A stretch of DNA of 64,000 bases from Salinibacter sp. 10B (GCF_002954405.1 NZ_MQWC01000004.1:2531909-2595908), one strand, 5' to 3'; shown: positions 1-10,049, counted from the first letter of the stretch. Notes: generated by a model not told the origin, from the letters alone. Numbers and translations are program-made.

Positions 1-876
1 GCGACGGCCCGCCCCTTCAAGACGCATCACAATGCGCTCGACATGCCGCTCTATCTCCGCATTGCGGACGAGCTGTACCTGAAGCGGCTCCTCGTGGGCG
101 GTCTAGAGGGCGTCTATGAGATTGGCAAGGACTTCCGGAACGAGGGCCTCAGCCGGTTCCACAACCCGGAGTTCACGATGATGGAGTGCTACGTGGCCTA
201 CAAGGACTACCGGTGGATGATGGACATGACGGAGGAGCTGCTCCGCACCGTCACTACCGCGCTCCACGACGATCCCGTGATCGAGTTTGAGGGCCACGAA
301 ATCGACATGGGGGGCGACTGGACGCGCATTCCGTTCTTCGACGCCATCGAGGAGATGACGGGCTTCAACCTCTACCAGGCCGACACGGAGCGGGTCTACG
401 AGGTGGCCAATGATGAGCTGGGACTGGACGAAGTGGACCCGGACATGGACCTCGGGGCGCTGCTCGACGAGATCTTCAGCGAAACGGTGGAGCCGGAGTG
501 CATCGAGCCGACGTTCATCACCGATTATCCAATTGAGCTCAGTCCCCTTGCCAAGAAGCACCGCGAGAAGGAGGGGCTCGTGGAGCGGTTCGAGCTGGTG
601 GTGGCCGGGCGCGAGATCGCCAATGCCTTCAGCGAGCTCAACGATCCGCAGGACCAGCGCGAGCGCTTCGAGGCACAGGCGCGCCAGCGGGCCGAGGAGG
701 AAGACGTGGACGTGTCCGACCTCATCGACGAGGACTACCTCCGTGCGCTCGAATACGGCATGCCTCCCGCCGCCGGGCTCGGCATCGGCATCGACCGCCT
801 CACGATGCTTCTCACCGGCCAGGAGTCCATCCGCGACGTGATTCTCTTCCCGCTCCTTCGCCCCGAACGAAAGTGA
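1..876 (+). CDS. lysS: Lysyl-tRNA synthetase, class II (5' truncated by window edge)
   Basis: The frame is open from base 1, so only the C-terminal 291 residues are present. The visible part is the class II aaRS catalytic core: the segment [13 protein letters not shown] followed by [18 protein letters not shown] and [11 protein letters not shown] (motif 2), and near the end the motif 3 region [15 protein letters not shown]. The N-terminal OB-fold anticodon-binding domain lies outside the window. The enzyme charges tRNA-Lys with lysine in the cytoplasm. It ends convergently with the lipoprotein gene at 1043-2110. If the origin is near 13 kb, this is one of the few genes left of it on the lagging strand. 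Identification is secure. Confidence 0.97.
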   Translation, partial: ATARPFKTHHNALDMPLYLRIADELYLKRLLVGGLEGVYEIGKDFRNEGLSRFHNPEFTMMECYVAYKDYRWMMDMTEELLRTVTTALHDDPVIEFEGHEIDMGGDWTRIPFFDAIEEMTGFNLYQADTERVYEVANDELGLDEVDPDMDLGALLDEIFSETVEPECIEPTFITDYPIELSPLAKKHREKEGLVERFELVVAGREIANAFSELNDPQDQRERFEAQARQRAEEEDVDVSDLIDEDYLRALEYGMPPAAGLGIGIDRLTMLLTGQESIRDVILFPLLRPERK

Positions 877-1042
877 GGAAGCTGGTCTTGGGCCGCGCCC
901 CGAATCAGGCAATCGATGAGTGCGACAATCGGTATGGGATTATGAGGATTCCCCGCCGGACGTGATGGATGCTCCTGCGGTTAATCTCGCAAAGGCCCAG
1001 TCCAGCGGCGCGACGGTCAACCCATCTCTCCAAGATCTGGCC

Positions 1043-2110
1043 TCAGTCGCCCCGGAGGCCCCGATTGACGGACGACCAGTCCCCCTCCAGGGTGGGCGCG
1101 CGCATCACTCCGCGGTCGGTGCTTAGGTACCACTGTCCATCAAGGACCTGCACGGCAGCGTGGACGCGGGTGTCCGGTCCCGAGAGGCGAGACCATCCAT
1201 CGTCGCCCCGAACGAACATCCCGTCCATGCCGAGCCCCAGCACGCGCCCCTTGGCGTCGCGGGTGAAGTCGACCACACGCTCCAATGCCCCCACCGGACG
1301 CCACGTCTCTCCTCGATCGTCCGACCGAACGGCTTCCAGTCCGGCCCCGAACCCCACGCCGAAGAGCACGCCGTCCCGCGCAGCAGTAAGCGCGCGAAAC
1401 GGCACCGGGGGATCGGGCAGGCGCGCCCAAGTGGTGCCCCCATCCTCAGAGCGGTGAACGGTAGGCTCTGAACCGTACGTATCCGTCAGCACAGCGTAGA
1501 GCGTGCCGTCAGGGGCCTCGGTGAAGGCTCGCGCCCCGCGGTCCTCACTCCCCAACACACGCGACCAGAGCCCGCCCTGATTGGGGGAGCGGAGGAGTCC
1601 ACCGTTCGCAAACCCGGCGAAAAGCGCGCTGTCGGTGTGGGCAAGAAGCAAAACGTCCGAGCGTCCCCCGTTGTCGTGTCGTACGTTTTCTTTGAGAGAC
1701 GACCAGGTGGCGCCGCCGTCGAGCGAGCGGTAGAGGCTGTGATGCGCCGACAGCAGGGTTCCGCGGGGGCCTTCGGTGAGGTGCTTCACCATACTGTGCG
1801 CCCGCCCCCGGGCGGCTGCGGCGCCGGTCGTCACAAACTGCCAGACCGAGTCGGCCGGGGCGCGGCGAAAGAGGCCGTGGTCGGTACCGGCCCACAGCAC
1901 ACTGTCGTCCGCGGCCAGGAGAGCGTAGATGCGGTTGTCCGCAGGCGGAGGGGAAGAAGCAGCAGCGGTCGTCGTGGACTCTTCAGGAGCGGATGTCGGG
2001 CCGGCCGAAGACTGGAGAGTGTCCGTCTCAGTCGTGCAGCCGGCCCCTATCAGACCGCCCATTAGGAAAACAAAAAACGAGGACACAAAGAAGCGAGACA
2101 GAACCGACAT
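1043..2110 (-). CDS. BNR/sialidase-repeat lipoprotein (Ycf48-like beta-propeller)
   Basis: The 355-residue product starts with a lipoprotein signal peptide (hydrophobic FFVSSFFVFLMGG, lipobox GAGC, Cys about 25). A Ser/Thr/Ala/Pro-rich linker follows to about residue 60. The rest is beta-propeller with at least four BNR 'Asp-box' signatures of the form S-x-D-x-G-x-T-W: SLDGGATW, SPNQGGLW, SEDGGTTW and SDDRGETW. It is probably anchored to a membrane facing the periplasm or the outside. Proteins of this kind are annotated as photosystem-assembly-like or sialidase-like, but nothing here indicates a substrate. It lies 69 bp downstream of the prolyl oligopeptidase gene in the same direction and may be co-transcribed with it. 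Confidence 0.85.
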   Translation of the reverse strand: MSVLSRFFVSSFFVFLMGGLIGAGCTTETDTLQSSAGPTSAPEESTTTAAASSPPPADNRIYALLAADDSVLWAGTDHGLFRRAPADSVWQFVTTGAAAARGRAHSMVKHLTEGPRGTLLSAHHSLYRSLDGGATWSSLKENVRHDNGGRSDVLLLAHTDSALFAGFANGGLLRSPNQGGLWSRVLGSEDRGARAFTEAPDGTLYAVLTDTYGSEPTVHRSEDGGTTWARLPDPPVPFRALTAARDGVLFGVGFGAGLEAVRSDDRGETWRPVGALERVVDFTRDAKGRVLGLGMDGMFVRGDDGWSRLSGPDTRVHAAVQVLDGQWYLSTDRGVMRAPTLEGDWSSVNRGLRGD

Positions 2111-2179
2111 GATGCCTGGGCATCTGGGAGATGTTCGATGCCGTCAAGATACGGTTCTGCCAGAAGAAGTGGAAGGCTC

Positions 2180-4351
2180 CTACTCCGACGAGGGAGTGCC
2201 GGAAGACGAGAATGCAGGCACTTCCATCTTCAGGGCGTCCACGAGGAACGCGAAGACGTCGGTCGTCTCCTCGATCTCTTTGCTGGTCGGTGTACCGCCG
2301 CCGTGGCCAGTATCCGTTTCTACCCGGAGAAGGATGGGGGCATCGCCCGCCTGCGCGTCCTGCATAGCAGCGGCGAACTTGTAGGAGTGCGAGGGCACGA
2401 CGCGGTCGTCCGTGTCGGCAGTCGTTATCATTGTGGGCGGATAGGCCGTGCCCGGCTCCACGTTGTGGAGGGGGGAGTACGCGTAGAGGTACTCAAACTG
2501 CTCCGGGTCGTCCGAGGAGCCGTACTCCGGCACCCAGGCCCACCCGATCGTAAACTCGTCGTAGCGAAGCATATCGAGCACGCCGCGCTCCACAACCGCC
2601 GCGCCGAAGAGGTTGGGCCGCTGCGTGACGGACGCGCCGGTAAGCAAGCCGCCGTTGGACGCCCCCGAAATGGCGAGCTTCGACCGCGAGGTGTAGTTCT
2701 CGTCGATCAGGTAGAGGGCCGCAGAGGCGAAGTCGTCGAAGACCTGCTGCTTGTTCTCTAGCTTGCCGGCCTCGTGCCAGGACTGGCCGTAGGCGCCGCC
2801 GCCGCGCAAGTTGGGCACGGCGTAGATGCCGCCCATTTCCAGCCAGGCCAGCGTCTTCGGCGAAAAGCTGGGGGTAATCGTGATGTTGAAGCCCCCGTAG
2901 CCGTAGAGGCGGGTCGGATGGGTTCCGTTCTGCTCCAGGCCCTTTTTGTGCACCAAGAACATCGGGATCTCCGTTCCGTCGGTGCTCTCGTAGAACACCT
3001 GGTTCACAGCATATCGATCGGCCTCGAAGCCCGGTACCTCTGCCTCGTAGATCGTTTCCGAGGTCCCGGTGTCGAGATCGTATTTAAAGACCGTCGTCGG
3101 ATAGGTAAACGACGTAAAGCCGTAGTAGAAGCTGCTGCGGTCCGGATCGCCACTCACTGAGCCCACGGTGCCGATCGTGGGCAGCTCCACCTGCGTCTGC
3201 TGCCGTCCCTCCAGACTGTAGATGGCAAGGCGCCCCTTCACGTCCTTCAGGCGCTGGACGACCAATTTTCCGCCGGCAAGCTCCACGGACTGGAGAACAG
3301 CATCGGATTCCGGAATGACGGTCCGCCAGTTTGACTGATCCGGACTCGCAAGGTCGATGGCCACCACGCGGCGATTGGGGGCGTCGAGGTTGGTCTGCAC
3401 GTAGAGCGTTTGCTCCTCGACCCCAATCACGTCATAGCTGGCGTCGAAGCCCGTTATGAGCGGGCGAATTTCCGCGTCGGCTTCCGTCAGATCCTTCACG
3501 TAGAGCTCGGTCTTTTCCGAGGTGCCCTCACTGGCCGAGATGATCAGATAACGGCCGTCGTGGGTCACGTCGGTGCCGAAGCCGAGCTTCGGATTGTCGG
3601 GCCGCTGGTACACGAGCCGGTCCTCGGACTGCGGCGTGCCGACCTCGTGGTAGTAGATCTTCTGTGCCTTCGTCTCATCCTCGTACTCCTCGCCCTCCTT
3701 CGGCTCAGGATATCGGCCGTAATAAAAGCCTTCTCCGTCGGTCGTCCAGGTCGGATTGCTGAATTTGACCCACCGGAGGGTATCGGCCATCGTCTCCTGC
3801 GTGTTCACATTGCGGACGTAAAGGGTTTTCCAATCGGAGCCCCCTTTGCTCTTGCCGTAGGCGACGTAGTTTCCGTTCGGGCCGGGCGCGAAGGCAGACA
3901 AAGACACCGTGCCGTCCTCGCTCCACTCGTTGGGGTTGAAAAGAACCCGCGGCTCCTCATCGCTATTGGTGGGCTGAACGTAAACGACGGCGTGGTTCTG
4001 GAGACCGGCATTCTTGCTGTGATACCGGTAGCCTCCCTTTTGCTGCGGCACGCCGTACTTCGGATAGTCCCAGAGCGCTCGTAGCCGATTGCCAATCTGC
4101 TCTCGCTCCGGAATCTGGCGGAGGTGACGCGTGGTGTACGCGTTCTGCTCTTCAACCCACTGCCGGGTGTCCTCGCTGTCGATTTCTTCCAGCCATCGAT
4201 ACGGCGCGGGCACCCGAGTGCCGTGGTATACGTCGACGCTGTCGACGGTCGTCGTTTTGGGCGGGGATGCCCGGTCCTGGGCCGGCGTTGAAGCAAAGAG
4301 ACCGGACAGGGAGAGGGTGAGAAGCGTGAGAAGTGCAGTACGAACGTACAT
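2180..4351 (-). CDS. Prolyl oligopeptidase, family S9A, secreted
   Basis: A 723-residue serine peptidase with an N-terminal signal peptide (about residues 1-25, ending ASTPAQ), so it acts in the periplasm or outside. Residues about 35-440 form the S9A N-terminal propeller, starting with DVYHGTRVPAPYRWLE. The C-terminal alpha/beta-hydrolase domain carries the triad: Ser about 565 in GASNGG, Asp about 648 in TADTDDRVVP, and His about 683 in TGHGGG. Family members cleave short peptides after proline. The length matches the family (about 700-730). A gene-poor stretch of 569 bp lies upstream. Confidence 0.95.
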   Translation of the reverse strand: MYVRTALLTLLTLSLSGLFASTPAQDRASPPKTTTVDSVDVYHGTRVPAPYRWLEEIDSEDTRQWVEEQNAYTTRHLRQIPEREQIGNRLRALWDYPKYGVPQQKGGYRYHSKNAGLQNHAVVYVQPTNSDEEPRVLFNPNEWSEDGTVSLSAFAPGPNGNYVAYGKSKGGSDWKTLYVRNVNTQETMADTLRWVKFSNPTWTTDGEGFYYGRYPEPKEGEEYEDETKAQKIYYHEVGTPQSEDRLVYQRPDNPKLGFGTDVTHDGRYLIISASEGTSEKTELYVKDLTEADAEIRPLITGFDASYDVIGVEEQTLYVQTNLDAPNRRVVAIDLASPDQSNWRTVIPESDAVLQSVELAGGKLVVQRLKDVKGRLAIYSLEGRQQTQVELPTIGTVGSVSGDPDRSSFYYGFTSFTYPTTVFKYDLDTGTSETIYEAEVPGFEADRYAVNQVFYESTDGTEIPMFLVHKKGLEQNGTHPTRLYGYGGFNITITPSFSPKTLAWLEMGGIYAVPNLRGGGAYGQSWHEAGKLENKQQVFDDFASAALYLIDENYTSRSKLAISGASNGGLLTGASVTQRPNLFGAAVVERGVLDMLRYDEFTIGWAWVPEYGSSDDPEQFEYLYAYSPLHNVEPGTAYPPTMITTADTDDRVVPSHSYKFAAAMQDAQAGDAPILLRVETDTGHGGGTPTSKEIEETTDVFAFLVDALKMEVPAFSSSGTPSSE

Positions 4352-4920
4352 GACGAAGGAAACGGACCCGTGAAGAGAAGCGAACTGGGAATTCCTATTG
4401 CGCCTCTGCAGAATTGGTCCGACGCCGTGCGGTTTGAGCTGCTCCGCTTGCCGGCCGCCGTTGGCGTTCTACTCATCGGCTCCTGCCCGTGATCGCTAGG
4501 CCGAGGGGCGTCCTGTTTTTCATGTCGGAGAAACGCGGGCTCCTGAACTGTACTCAGGCTGCTGAATGCCGGATGCAACACAGCGTGTTCAATTCAGCCC
4601 CCACTCTCTCAGATTGACTCATCACTGATATGGGGGCTATTGCATCAGCTTGAAACCACTCCTCCAGACGTGAGAAATGAATTCCATCGTCGCGCCTGGA
4701 AATCTCAGATGCTGGGAATCTCAGATTCCCAAGAGCGACGAAGGTGGTTTTCTCCGTCTCATAGAGACATTTTCAATAGCACCACCCGTACGAATTGCAG
4801 TCAAGAATAGCGTTGGGGAATCACGTTTGCGCCGATCCACGAATTTCCGCCCCGAATACGACATCTCGCGTCGTTACGAAGTTCAACCCGCACTCCGACT
4901 TCCCAATTCCGCGATTGAAG
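4352..4920. other. Intergenic region without a convincing gene
   Basis: 569 bp between the prolyl oligopeptidase start and the stop of the small secreted protein. No open frame has a recognisable protein or biased codon use. It contains a perfect 7-bp hairpin, GGGAATC-TCA-GATTCCC, at 4714-4730, and the 10-mer AATCTCAGAT occurs twice (4700-4709 and 4718-4727). It probably holds the promoter of the peptidase gene, but no clear -7/-33 or -10/-35 pair could be assigned. Confidence 0.4.
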
Positions 4921-5535
4921 TCACTTAGGGGAGGCTGGAGGGAGTTCGTCCATCTGAGGAGGGTCGGGCCGGTTGAGTCCCACGTAATCAGTCAGGTGCT
5001 CCAGCGCATCGAGATAGGGGCGCACGGCAGGCCAGTCGCGACGGGTTGGATCGATGTGTCGCGCCTGCCGGATCGAATCCATGCGGGCCACCTGCGCAAG
5101 GGCCTCCTCTCTTTCCTCGGCGGTCATGTGGGGCGACTGTTTGAAGGCACGAATGTCGGCACGCTGTTGGGCACGGTACTCCGCCGAATCGGCCACCATT
5201 TCGAGAGCGGTTTCCGCCCGCATGATGCGTTTCTGCAGGGCATCGAAGGCCTCAGGCGCCCAGCCCTCCTTCTTGAGAAACGCAGCCCGGCGCTCGTAAA
5301 AGGCCTGAATCAGGGCGTCGTACTGATCGGCATTCGCCTTCATTTTCTCCTGCATCTGATGTGTGTCCACCCGCAAGCGAATGTAGTCGCGCACGTGCTG
5401 TCGTTGCAGCGGGCCGTCTACGGCCTCCTGGGCGCTCACGGGGGGAACGACCACTAGGATGGCCGTGAGGGCGATCATGAGAAGGGTTGCCGGGACAAAG
5501 AACGGTCGGAAGCACGGCGAACGGGCAGGGAGCAT
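4921..5535 (-). CDS. Small secreted protein, helical, unknown function
   Basis: 204 residues if translation starts at the ATG at 5533-5535. That start gives a clean signal peptide (MLPARSP, a long hydrophobic run, cleavage after VSAQ). The longer open frame upstream codes for unlikely sequence. The mature part is charged and predicted helical, with many Gln/Arg/Glu and a KMKANADQYDALIQAFYERR segment, and ends in a Pro-rich tail. It recalls periplasmic Spy/heavy-metal-resistance-like or DUF4168-like helical proteins, but no family was recognised with confidence. Confidence 0.7.
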   Translation of the reverse strand: MLPARSPCFRPFFVPATLLMIALTAILVVVPPVSAQEAVDGPLQRQHVRDYIRLRVDTHQMQEKMKANADQYDALIQAFYERRAAFLKKEGWAPEAFDALQKRIMRAETALEMVADSAEYRAQQRADIRAFKQSPHMTAEEREEALAQVARMDSIRQARHIDPTRRDWPAVRPYLDALEHLTDYVGLNRPDPPQMDELPPASPK

Positions 5536-5728
5536 CGTGGGGGGAGGGAAAGTAAGGGAGCGCGGGCTGGTACGGGAAGATCCGAACGGGGAGACCCAAC
5601 CACAACCACCCGCCCCCATGAACGCCCTTTCCATCCTCGGTCGATACTCTCGGGGACGTGCAACTGACGCCGAATACGTGTCGAGAGACGGCGGCCCAGT
5701 CTCTTCCCCCCTACGACACACATGGCTC

Positions 5729-6823
5729 TCACACGTTGAACCGAAACTCCATCACGTCCCCGTCCTCCACGACGTAGTCTTTACCCTCGGTTCGCAGGAG
5801 CCCGGCGTCCCGAGCGGCCTTTTCGGAGCCGGCCTCGTCGAAGTCGGAGAAGTGAATCGTCTCGGCCTTGATGAAGCCCTCCTCGAAGTCCGTGTGCACC
5901 TGACCGGCGGCCTGCGGGGCACGGGTGCCCTTCCGGATCGTCCAGGCGTAGGCGCCCTTCTCGTCCGCCGTAAAGAAGGTGATGAGATCCAGCACGTCAT
6001 ATGCGGCGTGGATGAGCCGTTCGAGCCCGGAGCGCTCCAGTCCGAGGTCGTCCAAAAAGAACTGCCGCTCCTCCGGCTCCAGCTCGGCAATCTGCGCCTC
6101 CGCCTCCGCCGAAATCACAACGACCTGCGTGTTCTCCTCCTCCGCTCGTGCCCGAAGCGCATCCACGTGCGCATTGCCTTCTGAGATGTCGTCCTCCGCC
6201 ACATTCGCCACGTAGAGCACCGGCTTGTCGGTGAGGAGGAAGAGCTCGTCCACCAGCGCCTGATTGTCGTTCGATATGTCGAATGAACGCACCCAGTTGC
6301 CATTGCTCAGGTGCTCGTGGAGCCGGTGAAACAGAGGCAGGTTCTCCGCCGCCTCTTTGTCACCCTTCTTCGCTGCCGGCTCCAGCTTGTCGATGCGCTT
6401 CTCGACCGTCTCCAGATCCTTCAGCAAGAGCTCGGTATTGATCGTCTCCACGTCCCGGACCGGATCGACCGACCCGTCCACGTGCGCGACGCTGTCGTCC
6501 TCAAAGCAACGCACGACATGGATGATGGCGTCGACCTCGCGGATGTTGGCCAGAAACTGGTTGCCCAATCCTTCGCCCTCGGACGCGCCCTCCACGAGCC
6601 CGGCGATGTCCACAAACTCGATGGTGGTGGGCACCGCCTCAGGCGACCCGGCTAATTCCTTTACCCGCTCCAGCCGGTCGTCGGGGACGGGCACGACGCC
6701 GACGTTCGCATCCACCGTACAGAAGGGATAGTTCTCGGCGTCGACGCCGGCGTTGCTCAGGGCGTTAAAGATGGTAGACTTGCCAACATTGGGCAGGCCG
6801 ACGAGGCCGCATTGGAGAGACAT
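5729..6823 (-). CDS. ychF: YchF/OLA1-family ATPase, copy 1
   Basis: 364 residues, the family's usual length (363). The start at 6821-6823 gives the canonical N-terminus MSLQCGLVGLPNVGKST with an intact P-loop (G1). DIAGLVEGASEGEGLGNQFL is the G3 and following switch region. The usual NKxD (G4) is replaced by NVAE, the substitution that gives YchF/OLA1 ATP rather than GTP preference. The C-terminus has the TGS domain, ending in the conserved DGDVMEFRFNV. The protein binds ribosomes and affects translation and stress responses. It is followed upstream by a second, clearly homologous ychF (7104-8207). Confidence 0.96.
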   Translation of the reverse strand: MSLQCGLVGLPNVGKSTIFNALSNAGVDAENYPFCTVDANVGVVPVPDDRLERVKELAGSPEAVPTTIEFVDIAGLVEGASEGEGLGNQFLANIREVDAIIHVVRCFEDDSVAHVDGSVDPVRDVETINTELLLKDLETVEKRIDKLEPAAKKGDKEAAENLPLFHRLHEHLSNGNWVRSFDISNDNQALVDELFLLTDKPVLYVANVAEDDISEGNAHVDALRARAEEENTQVVVISAEAEAQIAELEPEERQFFLDDLGLERSGLERLIHAAYDVLDLITFFTADEKGAYAWTIRKGTRAPQAAGQVHTDFEEGFIKAETIHFSDFDEAGSEKAARDAGLLRTEGKDYVVEDGDVMEFRFNV

Positions 6824-7103
6824 GGCACCCTGGTGAACGCTCGTGAGACGATGACGAAACCTCCCCCTCAACAACTCTTCCCGGACACCCACTTATCGGA
6901 CAATTTCAGGAAGGCCCCGAAAAATCCTTGTCGAGACCGCTTAACTTTCCCTCGGGATCACTACCCAGAGTCAAAGCTGCCGAAACAGCATCACCTGTTT
7001 CCTTACTTTTCTCCGTCGCTCCTGGACATCTCAGGAGTGACGGTTGGAGAGGATTTTTCGGTGCCCACAGCTGTGAAACTGTACACTGTCCGGCTGCTTG
7101 CCC

Positions 7104-8207
7104 TCACACGTTGAACCGAAAAAACATGACGTCGCCGTCGTCGACGACGTAGTCTTTGCCTTCGGCCCGCATCTCTCCCGCTTCCCGCGCCGCCGCTTCG
7201 GAGCCAAGCCGATCGTAGTCGGAAAAATCAACCGTTTCCGCCCGAATGAACCCCTTCTCAAAGTCGGAGTGGATCGTGCCGCCGGCCTCCGGGGCGCGCG
7301 TGCCTTTTTCGATGGTCCAGGCCCGGGCCTCCGACGGGCCAGCCGTAAAGAAGGTAATCAATCCCAGTTGGTCGTACGCTGCCCGAATCAGGCGTTCAAG
7401 TCCGGGTTGCTCCAAACCAAGATCGTCGAGAAAGAGTTGCCGCTCGTCGGGGTCGTCGAACGCTACGATCTGCGACTCCACGTCGGCCGAGATCACAACC
7501 GTCTCGGCCTCTTCTTCGTCGGCAACCTCGCGGACCTGCTCCACGTGGTCGTTCCCCTCCGGGAGATCGCTCTCGGCCACGTTGGCGGCATAGAGCACCG
7601 GTTTGTCCGTGAGCAGAAACAGCTCGTCGATGAGGGAGCGGTCGACTCCATTCGCGGGAAGCTCGAAGGTACGGGCCCAATGGCCGTCCGACAGGTGATC
7701 GTGCAGAGCTTCAAACACCGTCAGCTTCTCCTGAGCCTCCTGGTCTCCACTGTTCGCAGCTTTCTGGTGGGCCTCCACGCGCTTCGCCACCGTCTCCAGA
7801 TCCTTCAGCAGGAGCTCGGTGTTGATCACGTCGATGTCCCGCGCCGGGTCGACCGAACCGGAGACGTGCCCCACGTTGTCGTCCTCAAAGCAGCGCACGA
7901 CATGCACGATGAGGTCTACCTCGCGGATGTTGCCGAGAAACTGGTTCCCCAGTCCTTCGCCCTCGGACGCGCCTTCCACAAGCCCCGCGATGTCCACGAA
8001 CTCGATGGTAGCGGGCGTGGTGTCATCGGCATCCGCCAGCTCGGCGAGGCGGTAGAGGCGGTCGTCCGGGACCGGCACGACGCCCACGTTGGGTTCGATG
8101 GTGCAAAAGGGGTAGTTCTCGGAGTCCGCGCCGGCGTCGCTCAACGCGTTGAAGATGGTCGATTTTCCGACGTTGGGCAGGCCGACGAGGCCGCACTGCA
8201 GGGACAT
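7104..8207 (-). CDS. ychF: YchF/OLA1-family ATPase, copy 2 (tandem paralogue)
   Basis: 367 residues, co-linear with copy 1 over its full length, with the same N-terminus (MSLQCGLVGLPNVGKST), G3 block and C-terminal TGS end (DGDVMFFRFNV). The two are closely related but not recent duplicates: substitutions are scattered, especially around residues 140-185 and 225-250. Both retain intact P-loops and the NVAE G4 variant, so neither looks like a pseudogene. The copies lie in the same direction, separated by 280 bp without a gene. One ychF per genome is usual. Confidence 0.96.
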   Translation of the reverse strand: MSLQCGLVGLPNVGKSTIFNALSDAGADSENYPFCTIEPNVGVVPVPDDRLYRLAELADADDTTPATIEFVDIAGLVEGASEGEGLGNQFLGNIREVDLIVHVVRCFEDDNVGHVSGSVDPARDIDVINTELLLKDLETVAKRVEAHQKAANSGDQEAQEKLTVFEALHDHLSDGHWARTFELPANGVDRSLIDELFLLTDKPVLYAANVAESDLPEGNDHVEQVREVADEEEAETVVISADVESQIVAFDDPDERQLFLDDLGLEQPGLERLIRAAYDQLGLITFFTAGPSEARAWTIEKGTRAPEAGGTIHSDFEKGFIRAETVDFSDYDRLGSEAAAREAGEMRAEGKDYVVDDGDVMFFRFNV

Positions 8208-8294
8208 AAGGGGGGAACGACTTTACTCGAGATCGACGGGCGTAGAGGGGTATCGAACGCCGTGATAAAATCAGGAGGGCGTTGCGCTACCGTA

Positions 8295-8350
8295 TTTCGT
8301 ATTGCGTACTCCGTTGGGACCCTCAAGAATACGCAGTACGGAATACGCAA
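8295..8350. repeat. Heptad-built inverted repeat A
   Basis: The left arm at 8295-8315 reads as three 7-mers, TTTCGTA TTGCGTA CTCCGTT. The right arm at 8328-8350 is its inverted counterpart (AATACGC AGTACGG AATACGC). The arms pair with three mismatches around a 12-nt loop. It lies between the phosphatase gene (stop 8413) and ychF copy 2 (start 8207). It belongs to the same structural class as repeats B to G in this window. Confidence 0.75.
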
Positions 8351-8412
8351 CCTCTGTGACCCTCTAAGGATCTCATACGAGGAGGATTTTCCCTCGGATT
8401 TCGATGAGCGCC

Positions 8413-9072
8413 TCAGTCCACGTACTCCACGTCAATGAACTCTCGCTCGGGGAGGCGAACGGCGGTGAGGCGGCCCATTCCCGGCTGCATGTGGTAGACG
8501 CAGCCCGTGTCGATGAGAATCAGCTTGTCCCGATTGATGGGCTCGGGACGGGGCGTGTGCCCGCAGACGACCGTTTTCTCCCACGCGAACTCGTCGGAGC
8601 CGAGGTGCTCCCGTTCCCACATGAACACCTTTTCGTCGTTCTGCTCCAGGTTCTCCTCAATCGTGAGGTGGGGCTTGAGCCCGGCGTGGACAAAGAAGTA
8701 GTCCTCCGTCTCGTGGTAGAGCTTCGTCTCCCGAACGAACTCGGCGTGGTGGTCGGGAATTTCGATGTCCGACTCGCCGCTGCCGAGATAGCTCTGTAGA
8801 GTCGAGACGCCGCCATTCACTCGCCACAGGTTGAACGCCCCATCGTTGAGATAGCCCAACATCAGGGACTCGTGGTTCCCCCGGAGAAACGTACACTCCA
8901 CCTCCTCGCGGAGCTCCAAGAGACGATCGATGACGCCCTTCGAATCGGGTCCTCGGTCGATGTAGTCGCCGACGAAGAGAAGATGATCGTCGGACGACGG
9001 GTCAATCTTTTCTAGAAGCGCTTCGAACGATTTTGCGCATCCGTGTATGTCACCTATTGCTATGAGGCCCAT
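8413..9072 (-). CDS. Metallophosphoesterase, PrpA/ApaH-like serine/threonine phosphatase
   Basis: 219 residues. It has the full PPP-family metal-binding set in order: GDIHGC at the N-terminus, GDYIDRGPDS at about 35, GNHE at about 68, then HAGL (about 120) and the C-terminal GHT (about 155). The small size and spacing fit bacterial protein serine/threonine phosphatase 1 (PrpA/PrpB) or a diadenosine tetraphosphatase (ApaH-like), which cannot be separated by eye. Cytoplasmic, with no signal peptide. The GTVCGHTP-like segment near residue 155 completes the active site. Confidence 0.9.
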   Translation of the reverse strand: MGLIAIGDIHGCAKSFEALLEKIDPSSDDHLLFVGDYIDRGPDSKGVIDRLLELREEVECTFLRGNHESLMLGYLNDGAFNLWRVNGGVSTLQSYLGSGESDIEIPDHHAEFVRETKLYHETEDYFFVHAGLKPHLTIEENLEQNDEKVFMWEREHLGSDEFAWEKTVVCGHTPRPEPINRDKLILIDTGCVYHMQPGMGRLTAVRLPEREFIDVEYVD

Positions 9073-9207
9073 CGCATTGTGCCCCGCCTTTCGGCGGTGG
9101 GGTACCGTCGTGAAGCGAGTATTCGAGGAGAAGGGAATCTCACCCTCCAGATAATGTTGCGAATTTGTGCAGAGAAAGGCAACTCCAGTTCTGAGTCGGA
9201 GCGGCCT

Positions 9208-9690
9208 TTACTGAGACTGTGCCCGTTCTCGGATGGCGTCCATGCCGATCAATCCGCGTCCCGATTTTTCGAGTCGCCCCTGCCGGTGGAGGTCCATCAA
9301 CACCGAATCGAGCACCCCATTGATGAAGGGGCCGCTGTCGTCCGTGCTGTAGGTCTTGGCAATCTCGATGGCCTCGTCAATTGTCACCTTCGGCGGGATC
9401 TCTTCAAACTCCAGAAACTCGGCCGTGGCCATCCGGAGAAGGGCCCGATCGATCGCGGTAATGCGGTGCAGCTTCCAATTCGTGGCGTGGGCCTGAATAA
9501 TCTCATCGGCCTCATCAGCCACCTCCAGGGTCGTCCGGAAAAGGCTTTCGGCAAAGTTCATTACCTCCGGATCGTCCTCAAACTCCGCAGCCAGCAGAGT
9601 GTGAACGAAGTGGCTCGGGTTCCCCCCAGCCTGCTCCTGGGCGTACAACGCCTGCATGACACGTTCTCGGGCTTCGCGGCGGGTGCTCAT
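9208..9690 (-). CDS. nusB: Transcription antitermination factor NusB
   Basis: 160 residues, all helical. The N-terminus [21 protein letters not shown] and the C-terminal block [27 protein letters not shown] are the diagnostic NusB segments. With NusE (S10) it binds boxA RNA and supports antitermination of rRNA operons. The length is slightly above the usual 140 or so because of a C-terminal extension rich in Arg and Gln. Confidence 0.95.
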   Translation of the reverse strand: MSTRREARERVMQALYAQEQAGGNPSHFVHTLLAAEFEDDPEVMNFAESLFRTTLEVADEADEIIQAHATNWKLHRITAIDRALLRMATAEFLEFEEIPPKVTIDEAIEIAKTYSTDDSGPFINGVLDSVLMDLHRQGRLEKSGRGLIGMDAIRERAQSQ

Positions 9691-10049
9691 ACCGACACGT
9701 GAGGAAGTTGATTAGAAATCGTCTCCGCTTGCAGTCGAACACTGCCCCCATCTTCCGGGAGAAATGGTTGACGCCTCTTCTCACGGATCGGCATGTTTGG
9801 TCGCCTGCATTCAACCGTCGAGAAAGACGACCACGCCTCATACGGCGTCGGGCATGCTTTCAGAGGAAAGCTTTGTTCCTATCCCCGAGGGGTACGGAGG
9901 TTCAGGGGTCACTGCGGATTCCCTTAATCTTGGATCTTGCCGGCTTGCCTGCACTGCTATGAGAGCATGTTATACTCAGGTGTAATGATGTGTCTGTGCG
10001 ACTGAGTAACCTGCCTTGATTTCATTGTCTATCGGCTGATTCCTCTCCC
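9691..10049. other. Divergent intergenic region nusB / comEC
   Basis: 359 bp between two divergent genes, so it must hold both promoters. A TATACT hexamer within TGTTATACTCAGGTGTAATGATG, at about 9968-9990, is the best -10-like candidate for comEC and resembles the TATACTGGT cores seen near 27450 and 28245. No protein-coding or RNA gene is apparent. Confidence 0.35.

Noticed and set aside
4677-4928. Small plus-strand open frame in the 4.4-4.9 kb gap
   Set aside because: No motif and no codon bias, and it runs into the antisense end of the next gene.
7098-8438. Plus-strand open frame opposite ychF copy 2
   Set aside because: It is a shadow of a conserved gene and contains no recognisable domain.
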